Shown here: positions 1 through 7,612 of the stretch, piece by piece | How positions within the stretch are numbered: position 1 is the first letter of the stretch | How the letters are laid out: each line of letters starts with the position of its first letter | Assembly: GCA_003024985.2 (NCBI GenBank) | Contig: PXIH01S0016060.1 | Source: Euperipatoides rowelli | Lineage: Eukaryota > Onychophora > Udeonychophora > Euonychophora > Peripatopsidae | Direction: 5' to 3' (one strand) | DNA: 11,279 bases | Notes under the pieces: model-generated | What the model was told of the DNA's origin: nothing | The model's database searches: none | Seen by the model: the letters and a program-made list of their open reading frames with translations, nothing else | Made by a program: the position numbers and the translations under genes

Positions 1-94
1 TATACATACAGTATATACTTTATATACACTAAATATATAGAGAAATAGTTAATAAAACAATTTTCCAAATAATAAAACTAAAATAAAACAATAA
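1..94. other. AT-rich 5' flank of the LINE
   Basis: This stretch is AT-rich, with TATAC-type and AATAAA-type runs and no recognisable gene. It ends immediately before the left target-site duplication of the LINE, so it is flanking DNA that was contiguous with about position 6543 onward before the LINE inserted. Confidence 0.6.
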
Positions 95-105
95 ACTACC
101 TGTGT
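95..105 (+). repeat. Left target-site duplication of the LINE
   Basis: The 11-mer ACTACCTGTGT lies here, just before the LINE 5' end, and recurs exactly at 6543-6553 just after an A-run that ends a second copy of the LINE tail. Flanking direct repeats with a poly(A)-like end on one side are the mark of target-primed reverse transcription. Confidence 0.8.
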
Positions 106-121
106 GGAACTTCCGGTTAAG

Positions 122-1308
122 ATGGCAACAGGTGCAACCACCTCGGCGGTTTCTCAGAGTGATTATACTCTTAATTGGCACTTTAAGTTACTTAATGATA
201 TCAAAAACTTCAGTGATATTTTACAAAAAGGTGAAAGTTATTCTGATAAATATAAAATTTTTATCAAGGCTTAAATTCTGGGACTTAGTATTCCAACCGA
301 TATACAATAAGACTCACCTTATGTTTACGGTGTACAATGAAACTGATATTGTGAAAATAGATTTGGAACCAATAATAGAGTGAATTGCAAATGTAATAGG
401 AAAGCACAATATTGTAAGTATTTATTTTCCGAGCAATTCTAAATATTTGGGAATAGATGTGGCCACTGAGGAATGCAAAGTAAAGTTGGAGAATTTTTTT
501 TGATGTGCAATAATTACTATACAGTTCCTGCAAATTGGGGCTCAGTTTATAATAGTATCTCAATTAGAGTACATTGGCTACCTCAAACAAAGGATAACTC
601 CAACTTATTGTTGTTACTGAAGGCTTATGTTCGTGTGTTTGAAGTGAAAAATGAAATGGTGACAATGAAAGACTTATCTGTATATCAAACTAGTGTTTTG
701 AAAATAAGGGCTTTACCAAAAAAAGTTTTGATAGAGGAAATCTCTCATATATGTAAAGTGAAGGGGCTTTCTGTCCTGTCGGTAATTGCAGGGAGGGAGT
801 CTTTGTGTCTCAATTGTAAACAAATTGTGCATATGTCTAATGAATGTAAAAACAAATGTAAAAAGGAGAGTGTAAACAGCCGATGGCGACCTATGCAAGT
901 GTTATTAGTAATGAGTGTGCAGAAAATGATAAAATAGAAATGGAGAAAGGAATTTAATCAGAGGAGCTATACTCTCAGTCTGCATTGAGTTCTAAAGTGA
1001 ATACTGGTGAGACAAGGTATTGAAGCGATTGTGCTGAAGAGCAAAAGTGAGGGACAGGATCTAGGCAAAGTAGTTGAGGATAATTCTCATGAGGGCGAAA
1101 ACGAGTCTTCAGCTAGCATCGAGTCTGAGTAGAACATGGAGATTCATTACGAGAAAATCAAAGATTTAAATAGCCAGACGAAAGTTACAGTGAAAAGAAA
1201 AGCTAGAGGGAAAAAGTTTAAAAAAAAATGGAAGTGGAGAATGGAGAGACTATCATGCTGAGGAAAATTGGTGTAATGCAAATTGAGGGGAACACTACGG
1301 TGAGGTAG
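122..1308 (+). pseudogene. LINE ORF1, zinc-knuckle RNA-binding protein, broken
   Basis: ORF1 proteins of this group bind the element's RNA to form the retrotransposition particle. The likely start is the ATG at 122 (MATGATTSAV), 16 bases from the element's 5' end. The reading moves between frames. Frame 2 runs 122-274 to a stop at 272. Frame 3 continues to about 500 (containing WDLVFQPIYNKT), with a shift at the T-run near 495. Frame 2 resumes to about 870 (containing VHWLPQTKD and ICKVKGLSVL). Frame 1 follows to about 1020 with stops at 955 and 1021. Frame 2 then runs to about 1220 with a stop at 1130, and frame 1 ends it at 1306-1308. A perfect CX2CX4HX4C knuckle sits at 806-847 (residues 112, 115, 120 and 125 of the 473-937 reading frame). 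After it comes an acidic, serine-rich tail and then a basic stretch (KRKARGKKFKKK, about 1190-1225). At least five frame changes and four premature stops make it non-functional. Confidence 0.8.
806..847 (+). other. CCHC zinc knuckle of LINE ORF1
   Basis: CLNCKQIVHMSNEC fits CX2CX4HX4C exactly, the retroviral-type knuckle that binds nucleic acid. All four zinc ligands survive although the surrounding ORF is broken. Confidence 0.85.
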
Positions 1309-1509
1309 TTTATTATGTTTAATTTTTTGTTTGCAATTATGCCATGTTTTTTCTTCTTTTGGCTTTGGCTATTGGACCATTTTTTTTACTATTGTTTATT
1401 TGTTTTGTCAGCAAGGACGAATAACAAGCTTAAAGTATCTAGCTAATCACAAAATTATGTGGATTATATGATTTATTTGTGCTAACATTATTGTATGACT
1501 ACATAAAAA
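1309..1509 (+). other. Inter-ORF spacer of the LINE
   Basis: About 200 bases separate the ORF1 stop from the ORF2 start. The stretch is T-rich, with stops in all frames and no motif I recognise. Separate ORFs with a spacer imply that ORF2 was reached by reinitiation or internal entry rather than by frameshift; this is an inference. Confidence 0.6.
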
Positions 1510-2160
1510 TTGAGTTATACGATTAAAACTCTCAATGTCAGAGGGTTTAATAATATTAATAAAGCTAATTATATAGTTAATAAATTGTTGATTAATTCTC
1601 CCTCTTTTGTCTTCATACAGGAGACCAAGCTGAGGTTGGGAGATAAGGGTTACTGGAGGAAGGCGAAGGTTGATTATTTGGTGTTTGAATCAAGAGTGTG
1701 TCGGATGGAACTGGCAATATTGCACAATAGCTGGGCCAATAAGATTGATAAGGTCATTCAAGTTGATGAAAGGCTGTTTGCAGTCATGGTAAAGTATGAG
1801 TACACTCATTTAATGTTGATAAATTGTCATTTTCCAATAGCTTCAATTCAAAGGAAAATGTATTACCTATCATAAGTGCAACAGTTCTTAGATGCAAATA
1901 ATGGTTGTAACTATTTGATGGCTGGTGATTTTAATCTAACAATACATAACTAAAACAACATTCATTTGAAAAGTTTTTTATGAAATATATGATTGATGTT
2001 GCTTACATACTTGGAATGAAACATGTTAACATGAGATTTGATATGAATGGTTCTCCCAATAGGTTGGATAGAATTTTGGTATCTTTTAATATGGAAAAGC
2101 AATATGAATTAAAGCATGCAAGTTGTGCTTTCACAGATCATGTTGTGTTGACTTGTTTAA
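1510..2160 (+). pseudogene. APE-type endonuclease domain of ORF2 (remnant)
   Basis: This domain makes the first nick in target DNA. Visible family motifs are LNVRG (active-site Asn, residue 9), FIQETK (metal-binding Glu, residue 38), NCHFP (near residue 105), AGDFN (about 1921-1935), RLDRIL (about 2061-2078) and TDHVV with the final Asp-His pair at 2136-2141. A stop at 1873, another at 1951 and a frame change near 1975 interrupt it. Most catalytic positions are still recognisable, so decay looks neutral rather than targeted. Confidence 0.85.
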
Positions 2161-2700
2161 TATATGAAGCGAAAGAGAATGCTGTCTTTGCAAAAAGGGA
2201 CTTTATTCCCTGTTGGGACATGGATGATAAGGGTTTTCAACAGAAATTAGAAGCTTGGATATTAACTCTTAAAACAATGTTGAGGCCTAATGTTGTTTGG
2301 CTAGCAATTAAAAATATGCATATAACAAGGTTGACTATCAATTGGGTAAGAAAAGGAACTTGGTGATAGTGATTCAAAACTGTCAGAGAGAAATCAATGT
2401 GGCAATAAGCATTGGAGTTTATGAAACAGAGGTGTCTGTGTTAAAAAAAAGACTGGAGTATTTGGAGGGGGTAAATATTAAATGGGCAAAAAACAAGATT
2501 ATGAAGAAGAAATATGTAACTGCTAATACTTCTCATGTTTTGTATAAATGGTTGAAGACAGAGAAAAAGATTGAGAATGTTTTTGCTTTAAAAATATATG
2601 AAGAATTTTGATAGTTAATTTGGAGATGGTGGCTGATCCATTAATACTGTCACTGATAATAACTCTTTCTCTCTGTTTTTTCCCATTAAATTGAGATTTT
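2161..2700 (+). pseudogene. Linker between endonuclease and reverse transcriptase
   Basis: The reading passes from frame 3 (1980-2366) to frame 2 (2342-2611). The second part is rich in Lys, Glu and Leu (for example KKRLEYLEG and YKWLKTEKKIENVF), as expected for the helical linker before the RT of L1-type ORF2 proteins. From 2612 to about 2700 the frame is unclear. No catalytic motif is expected here. Confidence 0.6.
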
Positions 2701-2704
2701 TTAG

Positions 2705-3610
2705 GTCCAAGGAGAATGTTTTTTGGCTTGATCAGAATATGCAAATTGATTTGAATAAATTCATAGCAGTATCAGAGGTGGAGGCTGCAATAATTATATT
2801 AAAAAGATTTCATCTCCTGGACCTGATGGGTTAACGATAAATTTTTATAAGAAAAATTTGGGTTTGGTTAAAAATATATTGGTTGTATTTTTTAATGATA
2901 TCCTTGAAATTAGAAATTGTCCTGGGATGGTGACCAATTTAAACAGAGTGTATATAAAAATAATTCCTAAAAGGGAGCTTAATAAGAATAGGGTCACTGA
3001 TGTAGCCACTTATCGTTCCAATGTTCTTATATTAAAGATATTAAGTTATTACAAAAAATATTGTTGAATAGAATTTCTGGTCTGATTGATGAGTTATTAC
3101 CTAAAAATGTTTTTGGTGTAAAGGGAAGAACCATACAGCAGGCCATGGTGAATTATCACATTGTATTTAATCTCTATGACAATAAAAGTAGGCAAGAGGT
3201 GATTTTGTATAGGATCGACATGCAGAAAGCAATTGATCTTGAATATGTTATTTTAAAATATTTGGGGATCAAGTTAACCACTAAATTAATAATTCTTTTA
3301 ATAAAGTTTAAGAGTGTTGCCTTTCTGAATTGTAAGGTGCACACTGACTTTGTGTGGTTGGAGCATTCATTACTACAAGGGTCCCCACTGTCTTCCTGCT
3401 TGTATTCTTTGTATCTAATGGAAATGGTTAAAAAAGTGGAAGCAACAGTGAAAGGTGTTTATTTGTTTGCAAAGACTGAGTTGTTGAAGAGTATTTCTTA
3501 TATAGATTTGTCCTTGTTTGTAAGTAATCGAGCTGACCTTGAAAAGGTTCATGGAGTGTTGGAGGATTTCAACATACGACATGTTCAAGAATTAGCGAGA
3601 AGAAGTCATT
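2705..3610 (+). pseudogene. Reverse transcriptase domain of ORF2 (remnant)
   Basis: This is the polymerase core. The order seen is SKENVFWLDQ (about 2703), SPGPDGLT (2813-2836), VYIKIIPKR (about 2950), FGVKGRTIQQAM (3112-3147), and motif A as RIDMQKAID (3211-3237) with the catalytic Asp at 3217-3219. Then come motif B as LQGSPLSS (about 3373) and motif C as SYIDLSLFVSN near 3496-3528. The usual motif C is Y-x-D-D; here it reads Y-I-D followed directly by L, as if one Asp codon had been deleted. Frames change near 2800 and 3050. Confidence 0.88.
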
Positions 3611-4645
3611 TGTGTATGATATTAAAAAACATATAACAATAGTTTGGAATACGAATGCTAGTATGGGGAAAATATTGAGGTTAAAATTTCCGATTCTTGA
3701 CGAGAATTATTTGCAGAATTCATTGTTATTGACTGAAATGAAAAAGATTGAAATCAAGTTAAAGAAAATCAAGGCAGCTTCCAATGATTGGGTATAAAAG
3801 TTAATCTAATCAATGTATTAGTTATTTCGTGTCTTACTTATTATTTGCCATTTACTGTGTTGATTACTAGATTTATAAGGATGATAAATAGAATGTTTTC
3901 AGATTAAATTATGAGTATCAAAAGGGCTTGTTATCCACTGAATAGGGGTGGGCTGGAATTAATAGACTTGAGGGTCTTAAATAAGGTGATAATAGGTAAT
4001 TAGATCACAAAGGTGGTAGTAAAATCTAAGGTTCTAAACAAGATTTTTTTCTCTAGTGGGAATTGTACAGGATAGATTGATAAAGGGATGGGTTTCTATA
4101 TTAAAGGATGAATAGGGAAAAATTACAAGTCTTCGTTCAGCGAACAAATGAGACAAACTGTAGGTTATAGTGGATATTATAATAAGTTCATTAATCTAAG
4201 GGAATTTAAATTCTTGAGGATGAGATAATTTGGTTAATTTTGCCTATAAGTATAGTTTGGGAATTTTACCTACTTTGCAATGGTTGGAGAACCGAGCGAA
4301 TGTTTTTTTGTCATGATTTTCTGGAGACATGGCAACATTTCTTTCTCGAATGTGGCATTATTCAGCCGGTGTTGGCTAAATATTGGGCTCTGTTAAAGAA
4401 AAAATATATTTTCTTTTTTGAAAATGGGGAAGCTAGTGTTTCTCCCAAAAAAAATAAAGAAGTTTTGCATTGTGGTGTTATTTAGTGTGTGGAAACAGAG
4501 ATGTAGGGTATGCTTTGATCATGTTCTGCATTTCCGTTTGCAGTCTCTAGTTGATGAGGAGTTGACTAGAACTTTTGAGAGGGATCTTTGGTGTCTTAAA
4601 GAAGATGTTATTCTCAAAATATGGGATAATCATTTATTTTTGTAA
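3611..4645 (+). pseudogene. C-terminal domain of ORF2 with Hx4C motif (remnant)
   Basis: Downstream of the RT, frame 3 (3612-3797) gives KKIEIKLKKIKAASNDW. Frame 2 (from 3800) gives a thumb-like stretch ending GGLELIDLRVLNK (about 3947-3985). Frame 1 (4240-4485) gives ETWQHFFLEC, where His at 4336-4338 and Cys at 4351-4353 keep the Hx4C half of the zinc-binding motif found near the ORF2 C-terminus in this group. One upstream Cys (4309) remains and the first is lost. Frame 2 (4418-4645) gives the C-terminal helix (FERDLWCLKEDV) and the natural stop TAA at 4643-4645. Confidence 0.78.
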
Positions 4646-4789
4646 CCAAATCATGAGAATTATTTAATTCATTTGTATTTGTAATAAGTAAGTTTATGTA
4701 AAATATGATTTATGTATTTTGCTTTTTGTGAAAGTCTGGAGAATGAGAATTCTCTATACTGAAGTGTAATTTGGAAATGTATTAAATTT
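4646..4789 (+). other. LINE 3' UTR, ending at a contig edge
   Basis: This is an AT-rich non-coding tail after the ORF2 stop. Its last 51 bases (4739-4789) recur exactly at 6469-6519, where they continue into an A-run. The sequence is cut by the n at 4790, so no poly(A) tail is seen at this position. Confidence 0.75.
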
Positions 4790-4790
4790 N
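4790..4790. other. Single-n scaffold join
   Basis: A single undefined base sits exactly where the LINE tail stops and a T-run begins. A 51-bp sequence ends on its left and restarts immediately to the right of the n at 6468. That fits contig ends that should have been merged. Confidence 0.7.
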
Positions 4791-5139
4791 TTTTTTTTTT
4801 TTTGGCTTAACCGCCAATACCCGTCTGACGGCTAAGGCAAATCGTTAGAAGGGAAACTATTTACACTATATACAATTAATCACATTCTGACTAACAAGTA
4901 TTCGCCTGATAGTTCAATTGCGACCACTCCTACATGATCCGTAACATCCGTTACTTTCGTAACAGTCGAACATACCTTCAGAAATGAGAACTGACTGGTT
5001 GAAAGACACCTCGTTCCTCTTATCTTTCTGAAAGAAAGACAATTCCGAAACGAGGCTGGACAGCACAAGCCGCGCACCTTGGTCGCTAGCTTGGCTTTCA
5101 CCAAGTATACGAAGCAGCACAGCTCAACCCTCTGCGCCA
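4791..5139 (-). repeat. SINE-like repeat, family A, copy 1
   Basis: Read on the minus strand, the element begins TGGCGCAGAGGGTTGAGC at 5139, which fits the pol III A-box pattern TRGYNNANNNG. It runs for about 350 bases and ends in an A-run (the T-run 4791-4803 on the plus strand). A second, diverged copy lies at 8062-8516. Shared blocks include the 5' A-box end, GAGCTGTGCTGCTTCGTAT, AAGCTAGCGAC, the CTTTCTTTC-containing hairpin and the AGCCGT tail near the A-run. I found no convincing B box, so a tRNA origin is probable but not proven. Open frames on the minus strand here are incidental. Confidence 0.65.
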
Positions 5140-5277
5140 ATGCAAAGATATTTTTCTTATTACAGTTTGGCTAACAAATTGATTGGGAGAATTTTTTTTT
5201 CATTATTATTAAGAACTATGAGAAAGTCCCTAGTGCAACCCGTGTGTGTGTGAAAAGTAGGGGGTGGGAATTCTGTG

Positions 5278-5450
5278 ATGCAGTCCTATTTAAAAAAGTA
5301 TCAGGACGCTAAAACTAAAATATCAGATGGGGATGCTGCCAGAATTTTTAATATTGGAGAGGAGGCCAAATGTTTTTTTTTTTAAAGTTAAAATAGGTGC
5401 AAGCAGAGGATGGCCTAAGCAGAATATGGCTATTAATTTTTTTTTTATAT
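5278..5450 (+). pseudogene. Tigger/pogo-like transposase fragment (CENP-B-type HTH)
   Basis: From the ATG at 5278, frame 1 reads MQSYLKKYQDAKTKISDG and on to NIGEEAK, stopping at 5383 inside a T-run. Shifting to frame 2 across that run gives KVKIGASRGWPKQN (about 5384-5425). GEEA followed by ASRGW is a pattern I associate with the CENP-B-type DNA-binding half of Tigger/pogo transposases (Tc1/mariner superfamily), where this region recognises the transposon ends. Only about 50 residues are visible, with no DDE catalytic domain, and the reading is lost by 5450. It is a dead relic. The family call rests on short motifs remembered by eye. Confidence 0.42.
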
Positions 5451-5560
5451 TTACAAGCCAACTTAGTCAAGTCTCTAAAACTATGTCAGGTTTAATTTTA
5501 TTTTAAAATAAACTATTACTATTAGTAAAAATATAAATGTAAACAAATAAAAATATTAGT

Positions 5561-5703
5561 CTCGGTTCCGTGGTCGAGCGGATTCACTTCCGCTTGATGA
5601 ACCGTAGGCATATGCCGAGGTGTACAGGTTCGTGCCTCGGTTTGGGCAGTTANCCTGGAAGACCACTTATGGTGAAGGTCTGAAATTTGGAAAAAAAAAA
5701 AAA
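5561..5703 (+). repeat. tRNA-derived SINE, family C
   Basis: This is a short non-autonomous retroposon with a tRNA-like head. The A box is TGGTCGAGCGG at 5571-5581 and the B box is GGTTCGTGCCT at 5627-5637, 46 bases further on, as in a tRNA gene with a longer variable region. CCGAGG (5615-5620) pairs with CCTCGG (5635-5640) around the B box. A tRNA-unrelated body follows (containing CCTGGAAGACCAC) and then a 13-A tail at 5691-5703. AAATATTAGT (5551-5560) and AAATCTAAGT (5701-5710) match at 8 of 10 bases and may be a decayed target duplication. One n falls inside at 5653. It is not an intact tRNA gene, since I see no proper acceptor stem. Its partner LINE is unknown. Confidence 0.72.
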
Positions 5704-5898
5704 TCTAAGTCAACCATTTTTCACCATTGAAGGTTACTTCATAAGCTGATTATCACGTTGAAATAATCTGTAAAAGTTTTTTAAATTTAAAGTTGTTACG
5801 TTATTTATTATTAATTAGAAATGAACAATTTCTTATCTGAATTATTTTTTTTTAACCTTTAAATATTAAGACTTTAATGCATTTTTTTTTAAAATTAC

Positions 5899-5955
5899 CA
5901 GGGCACCGTCCTGACCCCATTGCACCACCGGGTACAGTGGGGCCAGGGCGGCTAT
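5899..5955. repeat. GC-rich imperfect inverted repeat
   Basis: CCTGACCCCATTG (near 5910) is complementary, with two mismatches, to CAGTGGGGCCAGG (near 5935), around a short loop. The island is GC-rich inside very AT-rich DNA and follows a T-run. It is probably the fold-back part of an interspersed repeat that includes the tail at 6010-6090. No coding role is evident; the short minus-strand open frame across it is incidental. Confidence 0.45.
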
Positions 5956-6009
5956 AGACTAAACCTAGTATAATGATAGACTGTATATTTACGCTGGCCC
6001 TTAGAGTGT

Positions 6010-6093
6010 AAGTATGCCAAATTTGGTGGAGTTTGGTCAAACGGCTGAGAATTACATAAAAAACATACATAAATACAGACAAGATCCTATAAA
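6010..6093 (+). repeat. Probable 3' segment of an interspersed repeat
   Basis: The stretch reads TATGCCAAATTTGGTGGAG, then TTTGGTCAAACGGCTGAGA, then an ACATA/AAACA-rich run. The CCAAATTTGGT...GGTCAA block followed by ACATACA-like repeats resembles the tail of interspersed repeats seen in many animal genomes. I cannot name the family, and the stretch may be one unit with the inverted repeat before it. Confidence 0.4.
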
Positions 6094-6467
6094 CTACATT
6101 TAAAATCATTACTAATCATTGCATTAAGCAAACATTTTCGTAAAAATATGCAAACATTACGCTGTTTAAATTATTTAATTTAACTAATTAAATCTAAAAT
6201 CTACATAATACTTAGAAGATTGGAATCATTTACAATGTTATTAGTAGTATTAAACTTTAATTGATCACTTTAAGTGAAAAAATTTATAAATAATACATTT
6301 CATTTTCAGTCTTAATATATGTAAATAATGTTTTCCGTTTAATTTAAATTTTTTTTTTAAACAATACAATTACCGAAAAATTGATTGTGTTTTGTTTTAC
6401 CGTTAAATTTGTCGGGTTTTATTAAGGTCAGACAATTTTTTATAATATCAGTTCAAAATACGGGGGG
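6094..6467. other. AT-rich DNA without recognised features
   Basis: I see only homopolymer runs and no reading frame, repeat or RNA signal. It ends in a G-run against the n at 6468, the right end of the block suspected of being misplaced. Confidence 0.5.
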
Positions 6468-6468
6468 N
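6468..6468. other. Single-n scaffold join
   Basis: The base right after this n starts an exact 51-bp copy of the sequence that ends at 4789. The simplest reading is that the contig starting at 6469 follows directly on the contig ending at 4789. Confidence 0.7.
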
Positions 6469-6542
6469 GAGAATGAGAATTCTCTATACTGAAGTGTAAT
6501 TTGGAAATGTATTAAATTTATTTTTTAATTTAAAAAAAAAAT
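6469..6542 (+). mobile_element. True 3' end of the LINE with A-rich tail
   Basis: Positions 6469-6519 repeat 4739-4789 base for base. The copy then continues into a short AT-rich stretch and an A-run (about 6532-6541), followed at once by the second 11-bp target duplication. It is either the displaced end of the LINE at 106 (favoured) or an independent, strongly 5'-truncated insertion. Confidence 0.75.
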
Positions 6543-6553
6543 ACTACCTGTGT
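6543..6553 (+). repeat. Right target-site duplication of the LINE
   Basis: ACTACCTGTGT here equals 95-105 at 11 of 11 bases and sits exactly where a target duplication should, straight after the A-tail. Confidence 0.8.
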
Positions 6554-6856
6554 ATATTATCATTTTTATTTGAAGACCTCTCAATTTCATAACCCCAATT
6601 TGAAGTGTTATATGATAACTAGAATAAAATTATCAGCAGAAATTAATAGTGTATATTTTGTGAATGAAAATACCTTAATTATTTCATTATAAACATTTTT
6701 ATCACTTGAATCGTCAAGTTCTGAAGATGAATTGTTTTGTTTTCATTGAAAATGAAAACTATAAATAAATCTGACTTGTTTAAGAAAAACAATGAATTTT
6801 TAAAATATAAGTGTTAAAGATCTACCTAAATCATTTGGAGATCCACTGTTTGCCAA
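6548..6856 (-). other. Three phase-compatible exon-like stretches (speculative)
   Basis: On the minus strand, 6856-6826 (31 nt), 6720-6674 (47 nt) and 6618-6548 (71 nt) are each preceded by AG and followed by GT (GTAGAT, GTATTT, GTAGTA). Each is open in the frame demanded by its neighbour. The phases join without a shift: one base left over from the first completes a Glu codon with the second, and the second ends on a full codon. The joined peptide would be about 50 residues, acidic and serine-rich in the middle (LDDSSDKNVYNEIIK) and then NTSNWGYEIERS. Exons this small and introns of 105 and 55 nt are unusual, and AT-rich DNA yields such chains by chance. No protein family is recognised. If real, the LINE inserted across the donor of the 71-nt exon. 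Confidence 0.2.
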
Positions 6857-7038
6857 CTAGTGGTATTGAGAACAAATAGCAGATCAGACATTCGAGATTG
6901 TTGATTTTAAATGTTTTCTTTTTTCAATGAAATCTATTTATAATCTACGTTTTATATTCACTTTCAATTTTGATCTTCAAGTATTTATTTTTGATTGCTC
7001 ATATTTTTAAATTTATTGATTTTTGTTTTCATTTTCAG

Positions 7039-7112
7039 AATCAGTAGACATTTGAAAAGGATCACAACTTGGAAATCTGGCGTAATTAATTGTCATCATT
7101 CAAGCATTATAG
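7039..7112 (+). other. Candidate internal exon on the plus strand (speculative)
   Basis: A strong-looking acceptor (TTTTGTTTTCATTTTCAG) precedes 74 bases that are open in one frame and contain RHLKRITTWKSGVINCHH. ATAG followed by GTAATT could serve as a donor. I recognise no family, and a minus-strand open frame overlaps the same bases. Confidence 0.18.
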
Positions 7113-7390
7113 GTAATTTTCCTCTTGAAGAGTTTTTTTTTTAATTCATTTTTTTATTATTTGGCATTCAGTAACTATATATTAACTAATTATTATTATT
7201 ATTAAAAACAAATTTCCCAGAGAAAAACATGTTTATTTTCATGACAAAAGATAATAATAAATCATATTTTACACGTTTCTTTCGTTTTTTTTAATAGAGT
7301 ATATTATTTGTATATTACAATTTTCTATCTTCGAATCATAGTCGCTTCTTCATCTGTATTTGAACTTGATAACTGTAATTAATGAAAGAA
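7113..7390. other. AT-rich DNA without recognised features
   Basis: This holds homopolymers and a short ATT microsatellite (about 7189-7203). A short acidic, serine-rich open stretch on the minus strand near 7325-7370 ends at a stop before any usable donor. Nothing firm is supported. Confidence 0.4.
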
Positions 7391-7612
7391 TGGTTATTAA
7401 TGAAGCGCCTGATTCCCAGCTACGGTCTACCATATTAAGACTCTGGGATTGGTAGACGCAATTCCAACACAAAGACTTAACGGTCTAGAGTGTGCATAAA
7501 AACACCCACTGGCACCCAAGTCTGAAAATGTCACTGTTCCTTTCTGATTGATGCAATGAAAACTTATCATATCAGTTGCGTCATAGATCTCGTGGTGATC
7601 GGGTAACTAGTG
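7391..7612 (-). repeat. SINE-like repeat, family B, copy 1
   Basis: Its core (7391-7531) matches 9172-9315 in order. Shared blocks are GAATGGTT...TTAAT, CTGATTCCCAGCT, ACCAT-TTAAGAC, CAAAGACTT, GGTCTA, AAACACC and CTGGCACCCA. On the minus strand the outer part (7532-7612) can be loosely aligned with the tRNA-like 5' end of copy 2, though its A box has decayed. Identity is moderate, so the family is old. No A-tail is seen at the 3' end. Confidence 0.6.

Larger units (their letters stand above)
1510..4645 (+). pseudogene. LINE ORF2, endonuclease-reverse transcriptase, broken
   Basis: ORF2 nicks target DNA and primes reverse transcription of the element's RNA from the nick. The span equals about 1,045 codons, a usual size for a single-ORF2 protein of L1-type elements. 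The first codon is now TTG (1510-1512), probably a decayed ATG, because the next residues (SYTIKTLNVRGFNN) are a standard endonuclease N-terminus. The reading passes through at least nine frame changes, near 1975, 2340, 2620-2700, 2800, 3050, 3600, 3797, 4230 and 4445. There are also in-frame stops, for example at 1873 and 1951. Domains in order are APE endonuclease, a lysine-rich linker, reverse transcriptase, and a C-terminal domain with an Hx4C motif. Each is listed separately. No segment could give a working protein. Confidence 0.88.
106..4789 (+). mobile_element. Near full-length dead LINE (L1 superfamily, probably Tx1-like)
   Basis: This is a non-LTR retrotransposon copied by target-primed reverse transcription. 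The order seen is a very short 5' UTR (106-121, containing CTTCCGGTTAAG), ORF1 with a CCHC knuckle, a 200-bp spacer, ORF2 with APE-type endonuclease, reverse transcriptase and a C-terminal Hx4C region, then a 3' UTR. The two-ORF layout, the endonuclease type and the RT motifs place it in the L1 superfamily. The ORF1 knuckle and the ORF2 style suggest the Tx1-like group, but this is inferred without an alignment. Both ORFs carry many frameshifts and stops, so the copy cannot move on its own. The sequence stops at a single n at 4790. The true 3' end is almost certainly 6520-6542, giving about 4.7 kb between the 11-bp duplications. Confidence 0.88.

Noticed and set aside
4880-5140. Minus-strand coding genes of 68-86 residues
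   Set aside because: They lie within the SINE-like family A copy, have no domain character, and overlap each other in different frames.
5561-5640. Functional tRNA gene
   Set aside because: A and B boxes are present, but I cannot form a proper acceptor stem, and an unrelated body and A-tail follow, as in a SINE.
5852-6109. Minus-strand 85-residue protein with a GPTVPGGAMG stretch
   Set aside because: The frame crosses the GC-rich fold-back and a T-run. Its composition follows from the inverted repeat and no family is recognisable.
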